From contig QZCP01000069.1 in the NCBI GenBank assembly GCA_003956705.1, positions 52,043-116,042 of the forward strand: a stretch of 64,000 bases of DNA. The letters are read 5' to 3'. Below the pieces are notes generated by a model. The model searched no databases. It worked only from the letters and a program-made list of their open reading frames with translations, and had not been told where the DNA came from. Positions 24,841-35,198 of the stretch are shown one piece after another; the first letter of the stretch is position 1, and the number at the start of each line of letters is the position of its first letter. The stretch is from Brevipalpus yothersi (taxonomy: Eukaryota; Arthropoda; Arachnida; Trombidiformes; Tenuipalpidae). Both the position numbers and the translations under genes were made by a program.

Positions 24841-26212
24841 TCTTGTGTGGTGGTGCGGTGTGTGTGTGTGTATGGATGAATGTATATGATGAAACACGAG
24901 AAGAGGGAAAAAATTTTTTTTTTTCTAATCGAAATCTATCTGGTCATATATTATGTTATATATTATGATTTTGAACGTAAAATATCCATCAATTAAAATG
25001 AATAATTTGTACATATATTTATATATATATTTAAACGTGTGTATAATTTGTCCCAAGGTGTAGTAGTTAGTTGAAAATGTTGTTAAAATGTTTCGATGTT
25101 CATCTTTAAATCACTTGATCTTTGTCGCTCTCTCTTTCGAGAGATGATGGAGAATAAATGAATAGTGGAGTAGTAGTGATGGCAGAAGATGAACGAGAAG
25201 ATGAGGAGACTGAGAGAGGCTTTCAAAGTGATAAAAAGAGAGAGACTACCAATAGTAGTAGCTGTGATAGTAGTAGTAATACGGAAAGATTGAGGAGGAG
25301 ATGGACTCCGAATGAGCAATTCCATGTGCGCGGTATCATCATCATGAACCCACAGATTAGGAACACTAAGCATCATCGGAAATAAATATATATATATATG
25401 ATGATGACGAATATATATTGAAAGATTTGAGGAAATTTTTCGAGGGAAGAATGAAGAATATTTCTTCTGTCCAAATGTCTTTCAATTTTAGAAGGAGAAT
25501 ATATGTATTTTCTTTCTTTCTATATTCTCAATTGTTGGGCTTCCATGTTCAGTGAGATAATTTTTTTCTCAGGATTCAAAAATTGTTCTTCTCAACACAC
25601 TTCAGAATAAATGTATATTTTGAACTACAGAATTGTATCGATAATTGGTGATGATGAAATCGACCTTTGACACACATACACAGAGAAAAAATAGTCTAGG
25701 GTATGAGTACAGTTTTTTGACCTTCTCGTTTTTCTCATCCGTATGTAGCAAAATTTCTCAGATTAGTCAACAACATAGATAATATATATGTGTCTGTGTG
25801 TGTGTATGGTCCTTGTTCTAGAACACATCATCAATTCGAATGCAATTTCGATAGCAAGTTGATAATAGTCTTTAGCATATCTGATCCAACTGCTGCTACC
25901 TAGTAGGGATCCTATCAGTAAAGATAACTTTTGATGGTCATTTTTGGAGGTTAATAACGATTAAATCGAATACACACACTCCTTGAATATGTCTCCTTGA
26001 TTTACTTAATGGTGATGATATGAGAATAATAGTGAGATCAGGTTAAGAAAGTGAATAAGAGATAGAGAGAGAGAGAGAGAGAATGAGTCGATAGTCATCT
26101 TTTTTTATGTGTAATAATGTAATATTAGTCATACACGGAACCAAACGAAAAAGAAAAAGTTCTATGTGATATAAACGTTGTGAGATGGCTTGTTTTCAGA
26201 ATTAAAACTGAT
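24841..26212. other. Intergenic: SLC6 promoter side and zfh-1 3' side
   Basis: About 1.4 kb between the SLC6 start codon and the zfh-1-like stop codon, both genes on the minus strand. It contains AT-rich sequence, a TATATATA run near 25020-25030, a short GA array (about 26062-26081) and Ser-codon-rich AGTAGT triplets near 25250-25280. Small frames at 25083-25385 overlap on both strands and look like chance. Confidence 0.6.
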
Positions 26213-26887
26213 TTATCGCTCAATATTCAACACTCCACATCTTGGAAATCGATGATTTTTGTGTTGAGAAAATGAGCCAGAATGTGCAAATTTTTTGAAA
26301 CATTTTTTACACTGGAATGGCTTTTCACCTGTGTGAAGTCGTTCATGTTCAACTAAATGATGCTTGTGTTTGAAAGCTTTGCTACAAACTTTACATTTGT
26401 ATGGCCTTTTGCCTGAATGAGAGAAAGAGAAAAATAAAAATTAATTAAAATTAAAATTAAAATTAAAATCAAAATAAAGAATAAAGAATAAATATCAAGC
26501 ATATTCGATATCATTTTTCTAACGTTTCAGAGAAACTAATGACGATCACTAGTAACTTTTTCATAAATTCAACTATCGAGTTGGTCGAAAATTCTCACCT
26601 GAATGTTCATATTCGTGTCTTTTCAACGAACTCATTTTGACAAATTCTTTACCACATGCTCGGCATGAAAAATTATTTTGTACTTGAAGACATTCCTTTT
26701 TATCCACTGTTAAATCAAGTGGCTCACTTTGTTGAGGTATCGATGGAGGGTCATCATAACAGCTCATGGGTGGCACATGGAACAAATTAAAGTAATATAA
26801 AAGTTCACTAGGTGACAGATAGCCACCGTAAGGTGGATAAAAAAATTCTTGAGGAAAATAAGAGTGAGTTAAATTTAGATAGTCCAT
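26213..26887 (-). CDS. zfh1: zfh-1/ZEB family repressor, C-terminal zinc-finger exons (partial)
   Basis: zfh-1/ZEB proteins are two-handed zinc-finger/homeodomain repressors of mesoderm, neural and EMT programmes. Two exons are visible: about 26599-26887 (5' edge tentative, AG at about 26888) and 26213-26412. They are joined in phase 1 so that EHSG/KRPYKC is continuous. Three C2H2 fingers follow one another: CRACGKEFVKMSSLKRHEYEH, YKCKVCSKAFKHKHHLVEHERLH and FQCKKCFKKFAHSGSFSQHKNH. The last two match the family's C-terminal hand (KAFKHKHHLTEHKRLHSGEK; FSHSGSYSQHMNHR) almost residue for residue. Upstream, PLDLTV is a CtBP-recruiting PxDLS-type motif. The homeodomain and N-terminal fingers are not in the window, because AP3D1 occupies the DNA beyond. 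The first exons must lie far upstream or be lost. Confidence 0.8.
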
Positions 26888-27029
26888 ACTTGAACAAGTG
26901 ATCGATAGCAATTGGCACATCCATCCCCTTGGACATGTCAATTTATACTTGGGGTCAAAGGGCTAAAGGGAGAGGGGGGAAAGTGTGCCAGAGAGCAAAA
27001 TTAGACAGAAACCGAAAGGCTATGGGCGA

Positions 27030-27030
27030 N

Positions 27031-27072
<42 letters not shown>
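27030..27072. repeat. Ambiguous base (N) abutting a (GA)n array
   Basis: The only undetermined base in the window is at 27030, directly before a perfect GA array (27031-27072). This marks an uncertain assembly point. The following 400 bp are GC-richer than their surroundings. Confidence 0.97.
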
Positions 27073-27076
<4 letters not shown>

Positions 27077-27363
27077 GGCCGAAAAAAAAGAGATCACATC
27101 AAATACAAAACCCAAGGGCCCAAGGACATGATACACAGTGTCTCGGAGCGCTTGGTCCTCTTTTTCTGATCCAATTCTATGGAAAACAAAATACTCACTT
27201 TCTCACGAAAATTCTCTCACATCTCTTCGAAAAATTTTCATCCTCATCCTCTGTCTCTCTCTCTCTCTTTCTTCCAATCCATAATTTCTTTCTTCCTGAT
27301 CCTCCTTAAATTTTCCTTAAATCGCCGAGATTTACTCATTCGGGCCCTTTTCTGCCGCACTTT

Positions 27364-27390
27364 CGGGACACTTTTTGTGCGGGACACTTT
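27364..27390 (+). repeat. Paired CGGGACACTTT element upstream of AP3D1
   Basis: Two exact 11-bp copies, at 27364-27374 and 27380-27390, sit in a local GC-richer patch about 400 bp upstream of the AP3D1 start. Possible core-promoter or 5' UTR sequence; no known factor is assigned. Confidence 0.5.
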
Positions 27391-27780
27391 GCAAGACACG
27401 CGAACGGCAACTTGCACTTTGAGGATTGCAATTCGTCAGATGGAGTTGTGAGTATATGTGTGTGTATTCCTAAAAATATAAGGAATCTTCTTATGTTAGA
27501 AGATTAGTTCACTTTACTTCTTCCACTTTTCTTTTTTTTGATAATAATTAGTTTGTAGTGATTTAGTAATTGCCGATATATGTATGTCTGTGTGTATGTT
27601 GATATTGATGTCCCTGATTAGATTTATGACCAATCCACTGTATTGTCGATAGAAGAGAGAACAACCTCTCCTCACTTTCAAAGATAAGCAATCAACATCC
27701 ACCTCTTGCGTTGGCATCCAGTTTTGGTGTGTGTGTGTGTGTGTGTTTAATGTACGCACACACATTAGTTAACCGATATA

Positions 27781-30700
27781 ATGACGTTTAGAAAGGTTGT
27801 TGGCAATTTGGAAAGATTTTTTGATAAAAATCTCACAGATCTTGTCCGTGGTATACGAAATAATAAGGAAAATGAGGTATGATATTGAATAATATGCACA
27901 CAGATGTGTGTGTGTATGATGTTTATCATCCAGAACAACATTTTGCATGCATACATACTTGGCCCAATATGACCTGATTTTTGACCATGTATTTACATTA
28001 TTTTGCAGGCAAAATATATTGCCCAGTGTATTGAGGAGATTAAGGAAGAATTAAAGCAAGACAATGTTGCCGTTAAAGCTAATGCTGTTGCCAAATTGAC
28101 CTATGTAAGTTGATCCATCATAATGAAAAATATCTCTGTCAATTTAAGGCATATATACATATGGATGTGCGCATTTATCAGTATGATTGTCAAAATATAC
28201 CGGTAATTGGGTAATACTTTGATACATCCATCAATTGATGCACATAACATCTATTCGAGTGGTTATAATCATGAAAGTGATCTGATCACATGAACTTTGC
28301 TCTTCACCTTTCACTCACACAGTTACAAATGCTTGGTTATGATATGAGTTGGGCAGCTTTCAATATTGTTGAAGTTATGAGTTCAACTAAATTCACTTAC
28401 AAGGTACGTGATCATCGTCTTCAAAGCTAATCACTTCATGTGATATGATATATTTACTTTTCATACCGATTGTTAATATTTGTGTCTCCTTTTTTTGTCT
28501 ATCTTGCTACTATCACACACACACACTCATACACAACCACAGAGAATCGGGTATTTATCAGCATCACAATGTTTTCACGAGAACACAGAAATCGTCATGT
28601 TGACCACCAATATGATTCGCAAGGTAATCCATTGAGACAACATTGCCCTTATCATGATGACTCAAAATACTTCAATCTATTGACTTGATTGTTTGAACAC
28701 TCAATTTATTAACAAATACTTAATTCTCTTACTCTAGGATCTTAATTCTCAAAACATGTATGATGCTGGATGTGCTATGTCCAGTCTTGCCTGCTTCATC
28801 TCCACTGATATTAGTAGAGATTTGGCCAATGATGTGATGACTTTATTATCATCAACTAAGCCCTACTTGAGGAAAAAAGCCGTTCTTCTTATGTATAAAA
28901 TATTTTTAAAATACCCGGAAGCCTTGAAACCCGCCTTTCCTCGCCTTAGAGAAAAATTGGAAGATCCTGATCCAGGTTCGTGTATGATCAAGACAGGGAG
29001 AAAAAGAAGCATGCATTTAGATTTGTCTGATTTAATATTACAATTATAATTTTCATCTACTCACAGGTGTACAATCAGCCGCTGTGAATGTGATCTGTGA
29101 GCTTGCCAGGAAAAATCCCAAAAATTATCTTTCTCTAGCACCAATCTTCTTTAAGCTTATGACCAATTCCACAAACAATTGGATGTTGATCAAAATCATC
29201 AAACTTGTAAGATTTTCTTTTAAAACATTGTCTTCATGATCAATGATAAGGTTCATATCAATTGATTGGTTTTTATCTCAAATTTTCTTATCCTTCACAG
29301 TTTGGTGCTTTAATACCTATTGAACCTAGGCTAGGAAAAAAACTCATCGATCCACTCACCAATATCATTCACAGGTGAGCCTGAAAGTTCTCAGAATTTA
29401 AAAACTTGAAATTTTCAAATCTTTTGAATATTTTATCTGATGACCTTTTCAATTTTTATAGCACTTCAGCGATGTCTCTCCTCTACGAATGTGTCAATAC
29501 TGTGATCGCCGTTCTGATTTCCATATCAAGTGGCTTACCTTACCATAGTTCTTCCATCCAATTGTGTGTGCAAAAATTAAGAATACTGATAGAAGATTCG
29601 GACCAAAATTTGAAATACCTCGGACTTCTTGCCATGAGTAAAATACTGAAAACTCATCCAAAAAGTGTTCAAGCTCACAAAGATTTGGTTTTAGCTTGCT
29701 TAGATGACAAAGATGAATCAATTCGTCTTCGGTAAGTCAAAATAAATCAAGTTTTTCTTTCTCAATCGCAGTCTCTCATTAATGTTCACGTGAAATTTTT
29801 GCTTCAGTGCTCTGGATCTCCTTTATGGAATGGTTTCTAAAAAGAACTTAATGGAAATTGTCAAAAAACTACTTGTCAATGTATCAGAAAGTCAATTAGG
29901 GAACAAATATAGAGATGAATTAATTTCCAAAGTAATTGATATATGCTCTCAAAATGACTATCAATACATTGTTAACTTTGAATGGTGAGTCAGCTACCCT
30001 ACTAAGTTACATTGTGCTTGATTGTATTGTTTTGTATTCATTTAGGTATCTCACTGTTCTGGTGGAGTTAACTAGGGTTGAAGGAGGTACAGATCACGGT
30101 ACTCTCATAGCTCAACAAATTCTTGACGTTGCAATTCGAGTTGAATCGATACGTGAATTTGTAACAAAACAAATGGTGAGACATATGCATATCAATCAAA
30201 TGAGTTCATGACTCAACCCTATCTCTCTTCCTCATCAGGCCATCCTCATTGAAAATAATCATATGTTCGTAAATACTTCAGTTTGTGAAGTTTTATATGC
30301 TGCTTCTTGGATTTGTGGTGAATTTGCCGAGTAAGTTCAAGCAGTCATATTTTAATAGTCTCCAAAATATTCTCACCTGAAAAACTGGATACTTATTTTG
30401 ATCTTTATTCTCATCTAGATTTTTACCCGATAAGAAACAGATAGTTCTTAATCTTCTCACAAAACAAGCCTTTCCTCCACATATCGAATCCATCTTCATT
30501 CACAATGCATGCAAGATATACGCTAAAATTCTCACCGAGGACTCAAGAGAAAGTTTGTCCAATTTCTCACAAGAAGTTCTCGGAAGATTGGAACCATTCC
30601 TCATCAGTGAAGATTTAGAAGTTCAAGAAAGAGCAACCAATATGCTTCAAATCGTTAACATAGTGTTGGAATCTGATGAAAATATCGATTGGGTTTCCGT

Positions 30701-31952
30701 TTTTTATCCTTACAATTTAAATCCGGTTGCATCCATTGCCCAACGAAAGGTTCCAGTACCACAAGGTCTCAACTTGAATGAACCTTTCCGCGATGATACT
30801 GAAGATGTGGAAGAGATCACAGACAGAATTCCTGGTTTTACTCTCAAGGAAGACAGTGAAGACGAATACAAAGAGGAGATAAGAGGTCAAACATATGATG
30901 ATGAAGAGGCTAGAGAAGATGCAAGAATTCGCCGGGAATTCGACTATGAGAACAATCCTCACTACCTGAAACCAAAGAAAAATCCCTCTAAAGAAATAAA
31001 GCATGAAGACGAAATCGAATCAGCTGAAGAAGTTGCTGAGGTAGATCCTATATCTAGACGTCTCAATCGGAATTCCATTCCAGGTCTTGCGTCGTCTGAT
31101 ACCTATGTCAAGAAAAGTAAAGAGAAGAAAAAGAAGAAGTCAAAGCGAAGCAAAAGGCCACAAGAAAATTGCGAAAGTCCTGAATTAGAAATTGAGCATG
31201 TTGTTACAATCAAAGGCCTCGAAATGCCAGAGGGTGCTGACCTTAATGACACTGCCGCTGACGAGAATGATCTGAGTGACTCAGACCCTCACAAAGCCTT
31301 GGCTCAATTTAAGCTTGATGAGCCTCCAGTAAACAACCCACCGTCTAAGAGTGTCAAAAAATTAGCTGATGGCTTATTGAAAGAGAAGAAAAAAGTTAAA
31401 AAATCTAAAGTATCTAAAGAAAATGCCAAGCCGATAGAAGACGAAAGTAAACCTGGCAAAAGTGAGTTTTCTTACTTCTTTTCCTTTCGTTTTTCTCACT
31501 TTTCTTTATTCTTTTTAGAAGTTAAAAAGTCTTCAAAAGAAAAGAAGAAAGTAAAAATAGTCGAACCCATAGAAAAAGAAATAACAATCACTGCAATCAA
31601 TAGCGAAGATAAGAAAGTCAAGAAGAAAAAAATTAAACCTCCAAACTCTTTAGATCTTTCTGAGGAGTCAATAAGGAAGAAGGAAAAAAAAGTCAAACGT
31701 TCTATCAAAAAATCCCTTGAAGGAGATGATTTGAATCGAAAACGGGCTGATTACGAGGAAACTGTCGAAGGTCTCACCACTCCAAGTCAGAGAGCACCGG
31801 AACTCAGTCCAATAACGCCTTCTGTGACAGAAAAATCAAGCGAAATATGTGAATCACTGTTGCCTAAGGTGACACAATCAATCGAAGCAGCTAATACAAC
31901 ACCTCTCGAAGTTACATCAGACTCAGTGAATTTACCCGATGAAGCAAAATAA
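27781..31952 (+). CDS. AP3D1: AP-3 complex subunit delta (garnet)
   Basis: The large delta adaptin of AP-3, the coat that sorts cargo from endosomes to lysosomes and pigment-type granules. Thirteen exons are predicted: 27781-27876, 28009-28104, 28323-28403, 28543-28623, 28738-28975, 29067-29206, 29301-29374, 29462-29731, 29808-29984, 30046-30175, 30239-30330, 30419-31461 and 31519-31952. All phases agree, giving 983 residues. The trunk is highly conserved: RFFDKNLTDLVRGIRNNKE, AVKANAVAKLTYLQMLGYDM, TKPYLRKKAVLLMYKIFLKY, PAFPRLREKLEDPDPG, LCVQKLRILIEDSDQNLKYL, MSKILKTHPKSVQ, LLYGMVSKKNLMEIVKK. The hinge is acidic, then very Lys-rich (KEKKKKKSKRSKR). The protein ends in the hinge; the C-terminal ear of the human protein (about 1,150 residues) is absent. 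An upstream non-coding exon ending at about 27447 (GTGAGT) is possible. Intron 12 (57 bp) is stop-free and a multiple of three. Confidence 0.96.
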
Positions 31953-32317
31953 CTAAGAAAAAAAATCATTCTCTCATTCCTGTAATCGCTTCTGGTCTAA
32001 ATTTTTCTTCCTCCAGAGGCAAAACAAATCTTGTCGCTCTTTTTCAGCTCTCGTAAACTTTATTGTCTATATATTTCAGCTATATTGGGACAAGCATATA
32101 CACTTGATCATCCCAAATGGTAAATATTGAGTTTAAATTCATGAACTGTTATTTGTCATACTTCTACTTTCCAATTACAAATTCAAAATAAGCCAATGAC
32201 TTTCGTCTCTCCTGGTCTCAGTCACGACCATGGGTGTAACATTTTTCCCAGCCATCGATGAGGAAAATTCCGGAAAACCGCTCAATTTTCCGATCACTTG
32301 TGTGTTTGAGAGGAAAA

Positions 32318-34064
32318 TTATACGTTTATGAATGAAGGAAGCGCAATCAAGAGTGTGAGAAGTGCTGTTGATACGCTGGAAACAATGTTTGGTCTAATCG
32401 TAACGATATTTCCAATCGTGAATCCAATATCATCACCATCAATTCTATCCAGAAAGAGACGTGCCTGGAAACGTGATGGGAATATGAAAAAAATTTTTTC
32501 AGTTGAAAATTCTTCAACATCTTCCACGTTCACTCATTCAAAATCTTCTGATCACCTCGATAAGAAAATCCAAAGGCTTTTGACCCAATGTCAGTCTGTA
32601 CACATCTTGATACATTTTGCCAACCGAACTGTTGATTGACGATGCAGCCCATGTTATCATTGACAATGATACTCCACTGCAAATCAGAAGAGTTACGAAT
32701 GCACAATATTCTGGTCATAGAAAAGATGAAAGAAGAATATTAGTGTAAAAAACTTTGATAATGTATCACCGAAGGCTTGAATCAAAAAGGATATGAAATT
32801 GGTCCTGCTCAATGACAAAACTGATGGATTCTGGTTCCTCTGATCAAAAATGCATATTAACTGATCTCAGTTCATGTAAAAGAATGTAAAAGTTCGAAAA
32901 CTTTGCAGTGCCTTTTCATTTCTCAAATGCAATGTGAAATCATTTCCTGGGACTGAAGAGCTGCTGTGATATGTGATAGCTTTTATCTGTGGGAAGAACT
33001 TTCTCTCTTCAAAAGTAGCTCATCATAATTGTTGGCACAAGTGTTTGCAAGTGTTTTTCTGATATCTTACTTAGGTACATCTAATGTTGGAGTGTAATCT
33101 AAGGTCAATTGAAAGTGCTCACTCTTATCTGGAGTATTTATTCTCACTTACCTAGTTTTGTACAGTCCACATAAAGAATATTGAACAAGATGGTGACATT
33201 TATCGGAACGATCAGTGTATAATAGCCGAAGATGTAAGTTCCCCAAAAAGAATCAGCAGATAGAACCATATCTATGGTTGAAGTGAAAATTGTTCGATAA
33301 TTTTTCATCATCACCAGATCAGCATTGCGAACTCTCTGGCAATTTTGAAGTTTAAAGGTCAAATAGTTGATTATTGCTTGGACAAAGATGCATTCCAAGA
33401 ATAATTGGTATACTGTCGAAAAATATACCAGGCCGCTTAGAAAGATGACGAGGTAGTAGATCAAGCCCAAAATGATTGTTGAAATATCTTGTAAATTAAC
33501 AAGACCAGCTGCACTGAGTAGAATATGGGCTGTGTAAGATAATAGCATTGCATTAACGCCCATGCTGTTAAGACGTTTCCCTTGCATAATTTTGGCAATT
33601 ATCATTGGTTCATGGGATATACCAAGTGAAGCCCAGCGTTGGTCCAATTGTCCAAGAAATTGGAAAATGTTGACCGTGAATATAACGTATGATACGTATA
33701 AATTCCATATACTGTTCATCAGATTGACAACCATTTTACCTGTACTTTCAGCTTCACTGACAATCATTAGCTTCCATCGGTATGAGACTATTCCTATTAG
33801 AATATTCAGCGTGAGGAGAAAGCTCAAAAGTGAGTTGATCGCTCGAAAAAGTGTCAACCCGAATCGGAATCCAAAACATACTTCACAAAATTTTAAGGCA
33901 ACATCTTTTTTAGCCTCTTCGAAAAGAGAGATTTCTGCACCTCTCTTGAGATCTTCATAAAATCTGATCAAATTGAGTGGACTCCGCCATTTGAGACGAT
34001 AATCGTTCGATGGGGATGATTCCAAATGGAAAGGATCAAAAATATTGTGATGATACGGATGCAT
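32318..34064 (-). CDS. Gustatory-receptor-like seven-helix chemoreceptor
   Basis: A member of the insect-type gustatory receptor superfamily, which are plasma-membrane ligand-gated channels with inverted topology. Three exons are predicted: 33152-34064, 32556-32710 and 32318-32464. Phases 1 and 0 agree, giving 404 residues, a typical GR length. Exon 1 encodes an intracellular N-terminus and about five hydrophobic segments (LTLFRAINSLLSFLLTLNIL, IWNLYVSYVIFTVNIFQFL, IILGLIYYLVIFLSGLVYF, YTLIVPINVTILFNILYV). Exon 2 gives the TM6-like FVTLLICSGVSLSMITWAAS followed by INSS. Exon 3 gives FTIGNIVTIRPNIVSSVSTA and the terminal LLTLLIALPSF, a variant of the GR TYhhhhhQF tail. The split of the final conserved block by a late phase-0 intron is also GR-like. 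Recognition rests on architecture and the tail signature. The ligand is unknown. It converges on AP3D1 (365 bp) and diverges from NOVA. Confidence 0.75.
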
Positions 34065-35198
34065 ATTGAAATATTGAAATATGAATCAAAATTGGTTTTT
34101 TACAAACACAAGATCTTGGAACTTAGGCATGAGAGTGATTTATTTGCTTTTCTCCTCTTTCGTAAAAAGCTTTCGTATCGATTTCACAATTAGCCCTATT
34201 GACCAATTAGTCTTACAATGCCGCCCACGGAAAATGTTTTTCTCCAATACTACTACTGAACCACTACTCTATCGGCCACCTCTGAGTGTAGAAAAAGAGA
34301 GAATTTCCTCCCCATGTAATTTGATAACATTGCACGCAAATTTGGTTATTCTCACCATTACCAGCTAAAATCAATCTAGAGTCCTTCCAGAAAATATGAA
34401 AGCCCATTTCATAAAGTTTCCCAAATATAACATGCTCTTATTGATCACTCTTATAGATAAACTTTGTTCCACCACTCATGTGATCCTTCTGAACTATCAT
34501 CGGCGATCAAAAAGTTTTGATGAAGAGTTCTAATCATAGCTTCAACACACATGATTTTCTCATCATTAAATTTGGACACACAATTTCAAGCAATAAGGTC
34601 AGAAGAAACAAAAAGAAAGCACCAAAAATTCTAAAACATCAGCAAAAATTAATCATCGGCAAATTCGAATCCGCCAGTCCGAAAACACACGACTTAGGTC
34701 AACGAACTAGGGAATCGGTCGGGAATCCACCAGGTGAATGAAAAGCATTTTCTCCTGTTCAATCCTAGCCGGCGAGCTTCCCAGCTGTTCGTCCATCCAT
34801 ACACACAACAAACGTAGAAAGTACCATTTTCTCCGAATCAAAAGTTCTAAGGAGAAAAATTTGATCACACTCTCACACTTACCCACATTAATTCTTTATG
34901 CACTTTTATCATGAACCAAAAGTTCTTATTGGAAAAGTTCGAAGGTGTATATCACATATATATTGGCTACCGGCAGATAGCGTGATGATGCTTAACGTGT
35001 ATTGAGCGTGTATCATTCACAAGCATAGGAGCAGCATATGCGGCGTTGAAGCTTCAAGCTTGCCGACAGAAAAAAATTTTTATTCCACTCTGACTTCATT
35101 CTATTATCATAAGGAATACATACATATATATATATATTATATTATACACACACCACCATCGTGCACATACAACCTAAACACAACATTTTTTTTTCTAG

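Noticed and set aside
25083..25385. Overlapping open frames upstream of the SLC6 gene
   Set aside because: Both strands are open over low-complexity AGT/ATC triplets, with no start context or conservation.
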